From Heterodera schachtii (taxonomy: Eukaryota > Nematoda > Chromadorea > Rhabditida > Heteroderidae), in NCBI GenBank assembly GCA_023374025.1, contig SIJG01000016.1:1096642-1160641 (forward strand): 64,000 bases of DNA, in the 5' to 3' direction. The first letter of the stretch is position 1. Each line of letters begins with the position of its first letter. This document shows, in pieces, positions 22,073 to 33,459 of this stretch. The notes under the pieces are model-generated. The model was not told the origin of the DNA and did no database searches. It saw only the letters and a list, made by a program, of their open reading frames with translations. A program made the translations under genes and the position numbers.

Positions 22073-23081
22073 CTTACACATAAAAACAAAAGTAAATAAT
22101 TAATGAAAATTAATTGTTTTATGACGAAAAATTAAAGAAAAAACATTTGGGCAGGTTGTAAATTTAAAATAATTTTATTAAATTAAAAAATTAGCACACA
22201 AATGGATGGTAAATTATTTATTGTTTTGGGTTAAATTGGTACTTTTCGGTTTTGTGACCCCCCCCCTGAAATTTTCAAATAAAAAGTCTTTTCTAGGGTA
22301 ATTTATAGCGCTGATCACGAATATGACCTTTATTTTTCAAAATTCCGGATCCCGAACCCAAATTCGAACAAAAATTCTACCTTCATAAATTACAAGGAAA
22401 ACATATTTTTAGGGGTTTTCGAGGTCGGTGAAGACGGATATGACATTCATTTTGGAAAATTAAACCGTTTTTGAACCGGTTTAATCACGAAAATTAAATA
22501 TGTGAATGGGTTTTTGATTGTTTTTATTTTTGTCAATTTTAATCAGATTTCTTAAGCATTTTGGATTTATTTTCCTATAGGATTTTAATATAAATATATT
22601 GTAAAGATGCTGTTTCTCTCAAGTCGTACACCCTTACGTTTAAAACCCCAGAAAAGAGAAGATTTTTTGTTTTTTGATTGTAAGAATTAGGGTTGCAACC
22701 CCGACTCCGAAATTTCTGGACAAAATTTTTTTTTACCATTTTGCCAAATTTTTATTAAATAAAGTAAATTGTTTTGTTTTTCGCATGTATTGTGATGTAG
22801 TGGTTATAGTTACAAAAAATTATTTACAAAACAAAAATATTTTATAAGGAAAATTCGTATCATTGTCAAACTCGAGATTATCTATATCCTTTAATTATTA
22901 AATATTATAAAGGATTGCTTATGCTTTGCGATTTATCTGCGCTCAAAAAACAATTTAATCGGAATTTCAATAAACATTCGCATGCAAATTTTATATATAT
23001 TTATTTTTCGCAATCTTCACTTTTTCCATTTTCTTCAGTTATCAGTTGATCATCCGGACTTCAGACTTTATTTAGCATTTC
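22073..23081. other. Intergenic DNA, no gene seen
   Basis: AT-rich spacer between the polymerase mosaic and the first endoglucanase. A 10-C run lies at about 22259. No ORF of note. Confidence 0.4.
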
Positions 23082-24946
23082 ACACCTGTGAATTATTATT
23101 TGTCCAATATTATTGCACTTTCAGTTTTATGGGTGTCTGGTTCTGATTAAATAAATTCCTTAATCCGTAAATCCAGAGTTCTCCTAATTATATTTCTTGA
23201 TTTGTCCGGCCCTTGACGGTTTAATTGATTAGACAAACCGTTGGACTTTTTCTTGTGTTGCGAAGCCACCATATTGCCAGACTGCGTCCAGCGGGAGGAA
23301 GTTCCAACCTGAAAAGCGCATAACCTTTTGGTTCTCGACCAGCACTTCCTATCAGTGGCCCCCAAATTCACTCACATTGGCAGCCGATGTTCCGCCAGTG
23401 AGTGCTGCACACGCTTCGCTTTTGTCAGCGATTGCCCAATTGACGTACGAAATTTTCAGTTGGTCCAACAGGCTCCACCAGCTTGACATTGAGCCGGAGT
23501 TCAGATTACCGTTGCCAGACGCTTCGCATGTACCGTACTCAGTGACGAACACCGGAAGACCTTAAAGTACGGTTGCAAACAGTAATGGTTTTGACGATAC
23601 AGTATCATATGATTACCCTTATTTACGGCGGTCTTAAGCTTATTGCCAAGTCCATCAACAAAGTGACTGGACGCATAGAAGTGGAGAGTGTACCTTAATA
23701 ACGCGAATATATTAATATAATTCTGATAAATTAATTATTTTATTGTTATTAATTATTTTGCAAAATTATTAATTAATTTCGTGCAGCATTACGAATCCAT
23801 TAATTACACTTAATTGAGAATCAAATTACATCAAATTGCTGAATCCTTTGATCGGATTTTGGGCCGCCACGTCAACATCTTGAGACCATTTGGGAGTGCC
23901 GAGAATGATCACATTCTTTTTGTCGATAGCACGAATTGCAGAAATAACCTTAAGGGGGAGAATGTGTAAGATTTTAGCAATTTTCATTTCCCAGCGAATT
24001 ACCTTTTTGTGGTAAGGGACAAGCACATTGTTCCAAGACACATCCAACGGCTCGTTAAACGTTTCGTACAGCAAGTGAGGGTTGGAGCCATACGCTTTCG
24101 CAACTTTGGTGAAGAATTCAATCTCAAAAAGCAAAACAATGAATCGTGCTCAAGAATCCAAAAACACTCGAGAACCCAAGATTCCTACTATTAAAGCTTC
24201 ATAAAATTTAAATCAGAGGGCAATTCTTTTTATCCCCAAAAATTAAATATTTCAAAAATTAAATGAATAATTGTGGGCTATTAAAGGGGGAATGTTTGTA
24301 TATTTTGGCTAAATCATCTTTTTCAGAGTGCTAATCGTAATCTCTGATTTTTTAAAATATATTATGCAAAATCAAATTATGTAATTACCGCCTTGTCCGC
24401 GTTCGGCTCATGCGCGTGCCAATCTACGATCACGTAAATGCCCTGTGCAATGGCGGCCTCAATCACAGCTGCCGTCAGTCGGTAGGCGGTGTTCGCGTCA
24501 CTCAGATAGCCGCCCTGTTCCACGCCCATTGCGGTGCGCACGACATTGGAATTCCAATTGCATTTGAGTGCCTGGCGTGAGTGATCAGCCCATTTTTAGC
24601 AATTCAAACCCGAAAAAAGAATTACAAAATATACAAAAACTGATTGACAAGAAACAGTGAGTGCCTAATTTCAACTTAGTTCCAATTTGTCATTATTGCA
24701 AAGATTAACCAAAAATCTGAGTCAATCCATAAAATGGAATTTGAATTTTCCAACCTTCACTGTTTGGGCATTCCAAAATTGTGGGTACCACTGGTGCCAG
24801 AACAACGAATTGCCGATCAGCTGCACTGGTTTGCCGTTTGAGCCGACCAATTTGGTGCCGGAGACGGACAATTGGCCGAACGGCGGTGCGGCAGCATGGA
24901 CAAAGGCAATGCCAACGATGGCAAGGAGGACGAGTTGGACGAACAT
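23082..24946 (-). CDS. eng: GH5 beta-1,4-endoglucanase, catalytic domain only (copy A)
   Basis: Secreted cellulase of glycoside hydrolase family 5, the cyst-nematode ENG type that loosens plant cell walls. Eight exons: 24755-24946, 24389-24571, 24003-24122, 23830-23948, 23617-23693, 23376-23560, 23239-23308 and 23082-23095, all GT..AG, for about 319 residues. Order: signal peptide MFVQLVLLAIVGIAFVHA, the start of the barrel (IGNSLFWHQWYPQFWN), VIVDWHAHEPNADKA, YETFNEP with the acid/base Glu, LHFYASSHFVDG, and FVTEYGTCEASG with the nucleophile Glu. The last exon ends early as GVKC then TAA, while copy B carries an Ala/Lys/Pro tail there. Traces of that tail's end remain 3' of the stop (AGTCCGGATGATCA), so the tail was lost by deletion. 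No carbohydrate-binding module. The gene should be active if expressed. Confidence 0.9.
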
Positions 24947-25037
24947 TTGTGATCAAACCAAAAGCAGCTAGGAATGATTATTTTATTTTTTTATTAAGAG
25001 AAATTTTAATGGATTGCCAAAACTGATTTTGGAAAGC

Positions 25038-25046
25038 GTATTTATA
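25038..25046 (-). promoter_or_regulatory. TATA box of endoglucanase copy A
   Basis: TATAAATAC on the minus strand, 92 bp upstream of the ATG. The surrounding GGAAAGCGTATTTATAGGGC (plus strand) is shared by all three endoglucanase copies. Confidence 0.6.
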
Positions 25047-25099
25047 GGGCGACGAAATGGAAAAAAGTTTGACAATTTTAAATTTTGATGAATTGGCCA

Positions 25100-26249
25100 A
25101 ACATTTTGATTGTTCAGCTTACGGATGCACTAATGATCATTTCCCGTTCATCCAAAAAGCTTGTGCACTTTACTGATCAATATTTAACTTTTCAAAATTT
25201 TTGGCTAAATTTTGTTTGTTCAGCTTACTGTGAGTGATTTTGACAGCTCAGAGACGTAAATCTCCAACATTTTGAATTCGTTTTTCTATTTTTTTTTATT
25301 ACCACAGCCTTATGAAATTAACATTTAATTTTTGAACAATTCATTTTTAATATGCTTATTAATGAACTTTAGAAGTAATTGAAAAAAATTTATACGCATA
25401 AGTTTAATATTTGTTATTTTTTTTTATATAAACCTCACCAATTCGCCAAATGATTTATTATCGGGCGCCTCTCAGTCTCTAAAAACGTGAATTTTTGAAA
25501 AAATAATTTTTATTTCCTAACAAAATTTTAGTGGGCTGTAAAAATGATTTATAACAAAAATCATGATCAAAATTAGGCTGTTCGAGATCGAAAATTCCCG
25601 AGACTGAGACTTCTTTCGATAAATTTAAAAATCATTTTCATGCTTTTCTAACAGATTTTTTTGGTGCTCCGGCAGTGACGCAGGCGCCGCCTGGGAAAAT
25701 TTTGAAATTTTGAGCGTTCTTTGTTAACAGAATTAGGCGAAAAATGAAAAAAATTTGCGATTTTGAGCATATATTTAAGAAAAATTGGGCGTTTTATTAA
25801 TTTTGGACCTATATATTAAAAATACACGCTTTCCATCATGTTTTTCAAAATGTTAATTTTTAAAAAATTAAAAGAAAACAACTACTTGGAGGGGAACTGA
25901 TCAAAAATAAATAGAATATATAAATTTAAGATTAGCAAAAGCTAATCATTATTGGTGGGTTTTTCACTTTGAAACCTCGATTTTAGGTATGTATTTTTCC
26001 CGAAACTTCGGGTAAATTACCCGAAGCTGAAGCTCGAAGCTTGAATCCCAAAAACGCGAAGTTTTCGAAGCACGAAGCTCGAAGTTTCGCCTGTCCTTGA
26101 TGCGAAGACGGAGCAAGTATTAGGGTGAGACGGAGGGCGCAGGAAACGCCACAGGCACCGCCTGCGGATCACTCACATTTTTTTTCTGACTGAACCGCTT
26201 TAAAACAGTTTAATTTTTGAGGACCCAAAATTCTTGTTAATTCCTTTTT
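25100..26249. other. Intergenic DNA with worn repeats
   Basis: AT-rich. A GCAGGCGCCGCCTGGGAAAA patch lies at about 25680, and a CGAAGCTCGAAG-rich segment at 25975-26095 has a diverged relative at about 28755-28885 (TTTCACGAAGCTCGTAG...). The second segment follows ATGTATTTTTCC in one case and GTGCATTTTTCC in the other. No gene seen. Confidence 0.4.
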
Positions 26250-26362
26250 TATTTCATTTTTTTAATACGAATCAATTTTTAAGCTTTATTGTTTGAATCA
26301 ATCAGCAAAGTTGTTTTGCCAGTTTTCATCGAAAATTTTCATAAAATACCTATTGTTGAGGC
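26250..26362 (+). pseudogene. Left part of a gene split by the Mutator-like element
   Basis: Together with 28109-28200 this matches the sequence at 34440-34610 around the start of the orphan gene there (GAATCAATCAGCAAAG, ATACCTATTGTTGAGG). Past the insertion the frame reads VEANDVQIQGKS, against VEVNADQIQGKN in the intact relative. The copy was broken by the transposon and has since decayed: a stop follows within about 30 codons. Confidence 0.55.
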
Positions 26363-28116
26363 GGTGCTGGGACGTTAGTCAAAAACCGCCACAATGGGCG
26401 TTACTCAAAAAACCGCCAAATGAAATTTTTTTGTGTTTTGGGCATTAAACATCAAAATGGGCGTTACTCAAAAAACCGCCAAATGAAATTTTTTTGTGTT
26501 TTGGGCATTAAACATCAAAATGGGCGTTACTCAAAAAACCGCCAAATGAGACCCTTTATTTTTTATCATGTCTTTTACTGATTATTTTGTATAAAACTAT
26601 CCAGCAATAAATTTTAATATTTGCCTTTACCAATTTAGAATAATATAACCCATTTGTGAATATGCCCTCTATTGTCTTGATGATATTCTTTATTTAAATT
26701 TGGCATGTTAATTCGCATATGTTTAAGTAAAGCCTTTGAATAATGGAATAAACACCCATATATTAAATCATTATCAAAAACATTCTTAAGTGCATTTATT
26801 TGAGCTGTTTCATAATCAGCATGAATTCTTATAATTTTTTTGTTATAATTCTCCCATTTCTTCATGATTTCATGCCAAACTATATTATATGAAGCTGTGG
26901 TTCTAAAAATATATTTAATATCGTTTTAAAGTTTCATAAAAACCGTTTTTCCATTAATGCAAACACTAAAGGTATCCATTCGCCATCTTCAGGCGGCAAA
27001 GTGTCATCGGATAACTATATTAATTATTAAATTCGTTAAAAATTGCTGGTTACCAGTCCATGTACTATATAGAGTTGCGTGAATGGTTTAGGAGCAACCT
27101 CAAATGTGCCATCTACTACAAAAATTCTACAATTTTCAACTGCTTGTGTTGCCGTTTTGGTAGCAAAAATTATAATTCCTTCGTCTCTGTTTCTGTAGAT
27201 TACCCAGCTTAAACATTTATTTTTATAATAACTTAATTAGCTATTAATTCAAAGAAAATTAACTTGTCATCCTTTGACAATGGTTTATTTAAAGCTAATT
27301 TAATTGCTCCTTGTCTTGTTAATAATAATTGTGCAGGTATCTCATAAGGGTCAGTTGAAATCCCATGTTTTTGTTGTCTTCGTCTATTATAGGCTCGTCT
27401 AATTGAGTCAAAGGTTGGGAAATTATATGTTAATGATTCTTCTGTTTCCGTAATGTCCTCTTGGTAATTTTTATTGATGATTCGGCATTAATTCGTTCTA
27501 GCATTTCACTTATTGAACGAATTTCACGATTTTCATATGCACTCAGTAATTTTTTTACTTTTTCATCATTTATAAAAGCATCAAAGCTAGAGATTCGGCT
27601 TCCACCAATTATTTGCGGTGAGTTTGGTTTTCGGTTTTTTATTAAAAAGAAAATCAAAATAATAGCAACTATATAAATCCCTCCTTTTGGAATCTTCATC
27701 CTATTAGAATAAAATAATTTGAATAAAAATTGTAAAAATTATATAATAAAAAACTATAGCCAATAAATATTATATGCATAATGAGTTACATTAATCAATA
27801 AATCGATTTTACATTAATAAATATTTTATTATGCGAAGTGTTTGTTTACAAATATTAAAATTTATTGCTGGATAGTTTTATACAAAATAATCAGTAAAAG
27901 ACATGATAAAAAATAAAGGGTCTCATTTGGCGGTTTTTTGAGTAACGCCCATTTTGATGTTTAATGCCCAAAACGCAAAAAAATTTCATTTGGCGGTTTT
28001 TTGAGTAACGCCCATTTTGATGTTTAATGCCCAAAACACAAAAAATTTCATTTGGCGGTTTTTTGAGTAACGCCCATTGTGGCGGTTTTTGACTAACGCC
28101 ATAGCACCGTTGAGGC
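26355..28116. mobile_element. Mutator-like DNA transposon (MULE), complete ends
   Basis: The element proper is 26363-28108 (1,746 bp), flanked by the 8-bp duplication GTTGAGGC at 26355-26362 and 28109-28116. The inverted repeats are about 260 bp (26363-26623 and 27850-28108), almost identical, and contain a 63-bp subterminal repeat (GGGCGTTACTCAAAAAACCG at 26396, 26459 and 26522). Long inverted repeats and an 8-9 bp duplication are typical of Mutator-like elements. The interior encodes a broken transposase on the minus strand. Confidence 0.9.
26635..27699 (-). pseudogene. MULE transposase remnant
   Basis: Minus-strand pieces in order: an N-terminal part to about 27440, a segment TFDSIRRAYNRRRQQKHG, then the MULE core. 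VVDGTFEVAPKPFTQLYIVHG holds the first catalytic Asp, PLVFALMEKRF follows, then ADYETAQINALKNVF with the second Asp, and GCLFHYSKALLKHM with the usual Cys and His. The third acidic residue should lie further on, but the frame stops at 26635, close to the inverted repeat. At least two frameshifts are present, one of them in an A run near 27465. The enzyme is dead, so this copy could only move with help from another. Confidence 0.75.
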
Positions 28117-29257
28117 TAATGATGTTCAAATTCAGGGAAAAAGTTGTTTGGTTCCATGTCCAAAGTTCCAATGCAATGATTTGAATTTATAAATGCTCAT
28201 TGCGAAATAGCTACAATTATTATTATTTTTGTGAAATTATTTAATGAAATAACTATTGCAAATTAAGCACAAGGAATTTTATTTAAAAGTTACAAAAATT
28301 ATTTGCAAAATAAAAATATTTCTAAATAAAATTCGTCGCTTACTAGCGGTTGCGTGAACAGTAGGATCTGAGCGCGCTCAGATAAAGCGCTTCGCGCTTT
28401 TGGAGCTTTGCTACCGAGATTCATTAGATACAATTGTCTATAAACCTAATTTGTAAGCTATAATTCGGCTCCTTCTCAGCCTGCCTCGGATGGGCGCTTC
28501 GCGTCCGTTTTGAATAGTTAACAAAAAACTACATTTTTATGTGCTTGGCAATTAGAAAAGGACTTATTAATGAGTTAAAAATACAGAACAATCAATCGGC
28601 CGTAAAAAAAAAAAATTTTTCCGCATTTAAAGGGAAAGGAGGTGTACGTCGAGAAAAATTTTTGAAATTTAGTTGTTATTTCTTAGTTGATTTATGCAAA
28701 AAATTTTTGAAAAAGGAAAAAAATATTGTCCTTATTTTTTGACCCACCATTAGGGGTGCATTTTTCCTCAATCTTTAGTGGCGTGTATTTTTCTTATAAG
28801 TTTCGTGTATTTTCACGAAGCTCGTAGTTCTAAGCCCAAAAAGCAAAGTTTCCGGTGTTGAAGAAACTCTAAGTTTCGCTCAGCCCCACTGGGAAATTTT
28901 TCTTTTGCAAATGTTGGTAGATTCTAAACAGATTCTGTGTTGGACAAATCTAAAGCACTTGATATCATTCGAAAACCCTCTATATTAAGAAGAAAAGAGT
29001 TTTGATGAATAATAATACTATGTTTGCTGGATTGAATGAAAAAACAAGAAAACTATGGCTTCTTAAAGTTATCTCGCATTGACCAGACGGCAGTTGGCCC
29101 GTTTCGATACCTTAGGGCCTATCTTCATTTTGTGCTTTTGGTCGAGAGAAGTGGATTTTTTAAATATTCAAACGAAAAATCTATAAATAAATCAATTTCG
29201 TTTGGAATAAAAATGTGAATTTGATATTGGATTGTCCTTTTAAAAATTTGAATTCTT
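28117..29257. other. Gene remnant and intergenic repeats
   Basis: 28117-28200 continues the split gene. 28365-28420 and 28485-28515 hold GCGCGCTC, AAAGCGCTTCGCGCTTT and GGGCGCTTCGCGTCC hairpin-like words. 28755-28885 is the relative of the repeat at 25975-26095. No intact gene seen. Confidence 0.4.
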
Positions 29258-29269
29258 CTATAGCTCACT

Positions 29270-29454
29270 ATTTTCGGCATTCAAAATTGTGGGTACCACT
29301 GGTGCCAGAACAACGAATTGCCGATCTGCTGCACTGGTTTGCCGTTTGAGCCGACCAAATTGGTGCCTTTGACGGACAATTGGCCGAACGGCGGTGCGGC
29401 AGCATGGACAAAGGCAATGCCAACGATGGCAAGGAGGACGAGTTGGACGAACAT
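29270..29454 (-). pseudogene. eng: Endoglucanase first-exon pseudogene (copy C)
   Basis: This matches exon 1 of copies A and B: signal peptide MFVQLVLLAIVGIAFVHA, APPFGQLS, then the LFWHQWYPQF segment. One G is missing in the codon after WYPQF, which gives an immediate stop at about 29275. Exons 2-8 are absent; the sequence beyond 29270 is unrelated. Its 5' flank, including the TATA box at 29558-29566, is well preserved. Confidence 0.85.
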
Positions 29455-29557
29455 TTGTGATCAAACCAAAAGCAGCTAGGAATGATTATTTTATTTGAAG
29501 GGGATTTTTCTGATTAAAAGGAATTTTATTGGATTGCCAAAACTGATTTTGGAAAGC

Positions 29558-29566
29558 GTATTTATA
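29558..29566 (-). promoter_or_regulatory. TATA box of endoglucanase pseudogene C
   Basis: TATAAATAC on the minus strand in the same flank as in copies A and B, 104 bp upstream of the pseudogene ATG. Confidence 0.5.
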
Positions 29567-29599
29567 GGGCGACCAACTGGCAAGAAGATTGAATGTGGA

Positions 29600-31273
29600 A
29601 TCTTAATGAATTGGTCAGATATTTTGGTTGTTTAGCTTGCGGTTGAATTTTATCTGTTCATTTAACTTACAAGTTCCAATACGTTTTTCTCTTAAATTCT
29701 GTTAAAAAATTTTGTTTTTAATTAACAGTTTACATACACTTTTTCTGTTAAATTTTTATTCAAAATTTCGGTTTTGATTGTCCAGCTTACAGTGATTACT
29801 ATTTTTATTTTCGCGGTATAGTAGAAATGGCCCATTATTTAATTTGCACGACCACAGTTCGCATGACATTCAAAAAAAATACGCGCCACATTTTTCATCC
29901 AGGGCAAACGCCGTGCTGAACGATTCGTCGTCGATACGCCGAAGAGATAAATGAAGAAATATGCACGAGCAGACAAGGGATGGGCCAAATCGAAACATAA
30001 AATGCGAAACGCGAAATTCCAAAAAATGCGAAATTGCGAAACGCGATATTTTTTTTAACTATTTTTTAATAGCCAAAATCGTAAAGAAAAAATCAGCATG
30101 AAAAAGAAGCCTAGAACCAGGGCATTGAAAATCAGCATTTTTCCGACAAAAAATCAGAATTTGGGGTAAAACTTCATCGTTAGGGCTGGGAATTAAGTCA
30201 AATGACTTTTTTTTTTTGCTGACCTTAAAAGACCTTAAAATGACTTAAAAAGTGTTCTACACTTTGTTTGGAGCTTCAACATACATTTTTTGTGACTTTT
30301 TTTTTTTTGTCTTTTTTTCCACTTTTTGGGATTTTTATGACTTTTTTCATGACTTTTTACACTTTTAAGGCAAAATTTGAAACTGTAGTGAAGAAAATTT
30401 CGAAAATTAATCCGATCGATGAAAAGGCACTTGAAATCCTGCAGAAATTTTTGTAATTATTTAGAATAAGACATAGTAAGCTAAATTTTATCATATTCTT
30501 TCAGGCAAAAAAATGCTATTTTAGGTGCTTATTTATAAATTAAGTGCCTAAAAATCCGATCTCTATTTATAAAAAGATATTTTATAAATTGTTAAAAAAA
30601 AGATTTTTTTCGCTTTTGCCTAATTTTTGAGAACATTTTTCCATTTCTTTCATGCTTTTTTGGCTTTTTTGTGACCTTTTGGGTAAAATTTCGTGACTTT
30701 TTTGCGTTTTTTGGCCATTTATTATGACTTTTTTAGTCGACTTCGCGTTTCGCGCCAAAATGGGAATGCGAAAGTGCCAAAAAAGCGAAATTTGCGAAAG
30801 CAAAAGCACCTCTAAATGACTAATTAATCCAGTGTCTAGGCGCCCCATGCCATGAAATCCGCTATTTTTTAATTGACAAAAAATTGGTGGAAGATGATGA
30901 CTCTATATATAAAGAGGAAAGTTCTTTTTTGCGTAATAATGAGCTGCAACGAAAATAAATTTTTTCGTTGAAAAATAGATTTCCTTGAATATTTTGAGAA
31001 TAAATCTCCGTCTTGACGGAATTAATTAATTAAGATTCTGTTTACCAATTTAATCAGCTAAAAATTATAGTAGCAGTTTTCAGAATATCTCCTTGCTTTC
31101 ATAAATTTACTTTACAAATAATAGTTCGTGCTTTATCAATGCCAGGGTTAAATCAAAGAATTGCTTTTTTGAATATTACAATTACACTAAAATTATCATT
31201 ATGCACTTATTTGTTTTTTTTGAATCACCATATTGTCTTCAATTCACTTTCTATATTTATTGTGATTTGCTGA
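29600..31273. other. Intergenic DNA with a GCGAAA-rich repeat
   Basis: 29998-30055 (ATGCGAAACGCGAAATTCC) and 30735-30805 (CTTCGCGTTTCGCGCC, GCGAAATTTGCGAAAGC) bracket a T-rich stretch of GACTTTTTT words. They may be the two ends of one worn element, but I cannot fix its limits. No gene seen; ORFs such as 30268-30456 and 30582-30848 are low-complexity. Confidence 0.35.
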
Positions 31274-33338
31274 TCATCCGGACTTCTTGGCATTGGGCTT
31301 CTTCGCTTTGGAAGACTTTCCCTTTGATTTAGCAGCGGGCTTAGCAGCTGGCTTAGCAGCTGGCTTAGCAGCTGGCTTAGCGGCAGGCTTAGCAGCAGCG
31401 CCACCACCACCGTTGCAGTTCACACCTGTGAAATGTTTGTTGCTCTTCCGATATTCCACTATATCAACTTAATGAGTGTATGATTCTGGTTAAATAATCC
31501 CTCTAATCGGTAAACGGATTTCTCCTCAATATATTTCTTGATTGTGTCCTGCCCTTGATGGTTTAATTGGTCAGACAAACCGGTGGATTTTTTCTTGTGT
31601 TGAGAAGCCACCATATTGCCAGACTGCGTCCAGCGGGAGGAAGTGCCAACCTGAAAAGCGGATAACCTTTTGGTTCTCGACCAGCACTTCCTATCAGTGG
31701 CCCCCAAATTCACTCACATTGGCAGCCGATGTTCCGCCAGTGAGTGCTGCACACGCTTCGCTTTTGTCAGCGATTGCCCAATTGACGTACGAAATTTGCA
31801 GTTGGTCCAACAGGCTCCACCAGCTTGACATTGAGCCGGAGTTCAGATTACCGTTGCCAGACGCTTCGCATGTACCGTACTCAGTGACGAACACCGGTAG
31901 ACCTTAAAGTACGGTTGCAAACAGTAATGGTTTTGGACGATACAGTATCATATGATTACCCTTGTTTACGGCGGTCTTAAGCTTATTGCCAAGTCCATCA
32001 ACAAAGTGACTGGACGCATAGAAGTGGAGAGTGTACCTTAATAACGCGAATATATTAATATAATTCTGATAAATTAATTAATTTATTATTATTAATTATT
32101 TTGCAAAATTATTAATTAATTTCGTGCAGATTACGAATACACTAATTACACTTAATTGAGAGTCAAATTACATCAAATTGCTGAATCCTTTGATCGGATT
32201 TTGGGCCGCCACGTCAACATCTTGAGACCATTTGGGAGTGCCGAGAATGATCACATTCTTTTTGTCGATAGCACGAATTGCAGAAATAACCTATAAGGGA
32301 AAATTTGTAAAATTTTAGAAATTTTCATTTCCCAGCAAATTACCTTTTTATGGTAAGGAACAAGCACATCGTTCCACGACACATCCAACGGCTCGTTAAA
32401 CGTTTCGTACAGCAAGTGAGGGTTGGAGCCGTACGCTTTCGCAATTTTGGTGAAGAATTCAATCTCAAGAAGTAAAACAATGAATTTTGCTCAAGAATCG
32501 AAATTTCTAACACTCGAGAACCCAAGATTCCTACTATTATTGTATTTTTGTTGTCAATTGATTTTCAGAGTTCGCATTGAACATTTTTTTGTTAAAATTA
32601 ATCATATAATTATAACCTATGCATAAATTAGGTGTTCAATTAAATGACTTGTGGAGCAATCAATGGGGAATGTTTATAAGTTCTTTGGCTAAATGACCTC
32701 ATCTTAGCAGAGGATTAAACAGGAACATTTAATTTTAGAAATTATGAAAAATCAAATGTAATTACCGCCTTGTCCGCGTTCGGCTCATGAGCGTGCCAAT
32801 CGACGATCACGTAAATGCCCTGTGCAATGGCCGCCTCAATCACAGCTGCCGTCAGTCGATAGGCGGTGTTCGCGTCACTCAGATAGCCGCCCTGTTCCAC
32901 GCCCATTGCGGTGCGCACGACATTGGAATTCCAATTGCATTTGAGTGCCTACAAGCATAAATGCAATTAGGCTTAATTGGGTTTTAAAAATTGCCTTCTT
33001 TTTGAGCCAAAACTTTGTTTTTTTATTCGGAGTCTTTAATTTAAGCATCGGACTCGATTAATAGTTTCATCCAAAAAGCTGCTTTGCCTAGCCAAATCTC
33101 GGCTCAGTCTTTTCACTTTTTTAAATTGTCTATTATTTTCTAATACCTTCACTGTTTCAGCATTCCAAAATTGTGGGTACCACTGGTGCCAGAACAACGA
33201 ATTGCCGATCAGCTGCACCGGTTTGCCGTTTGAGCCGACCAATTTGGTGCCGGAGACGGACAATTGGCCGTACGGCGGCGCGGCAGCATCGACAAAGGTA
33301 ATGCCAACGATGGCAAGGAGGACGAGCAGGACCAACAT
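31274..33338 (-). CDS. eng: GH5 beta-1,4-endoglucanase with Ala-Lys-Pro tail (copy B)
   Basis: Secreted family-5 cellulase, closest to copy A. Eight exons: 33147-33338, 32766-32948, 32344-32463, 32172-32290, 31960-32036, 31718-31902, 31581-31650 and 31274-31425, with exons 1-7 the same length as in A, for about 365 residues. Signal peptide MLVLLVLLAIVGITFVDA; catalytic NEP and VTEYGTCEAS motifs intact. After KKKSTGVNCNGGGG the last exon encodes a low-complexity tail of PAAK repeats and a basic end (SKAKKPNAKKSG), in the place where other family members have a linker with or without a carbohydrate-binding module. There is no binding module, so the tail may act as a spacer or cell-wall anchor; that is inference. 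The large intergenic repeats between A, C and B suggest old tandem duplication. Confidence 0.92.
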
Positions 33339-33442
33339 TTGTGAAAAATCAACAGCAGATAGGAGTGGTTTTTATTAATTAGAAGGGACTTTTTTAGATC
33401 GGGAGAAAATTAGTTGGAATGCCAAAACTGATTTTGGAAAGC

Positions 33443-33451
33443 GTATTTATA
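33443..33451 (-). promoter_or_regulatory. TATA box of endoglucanase copy B
   Basis: TATAAATAC on the minus strand, 105 bp upstream of the ATG, in the shared GGAAAGCGTATTTATAGGGC block. Confidence 0.6.
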
Positions 33452-33459
33452 GGGCGGCG

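Noticed and set aside
31287..31472. Ala/Gly/Leu-rich plus-strand ORF
   Set aside because: Antisense of the Ala-Lys-Pro tail exon of endoglucanase B.
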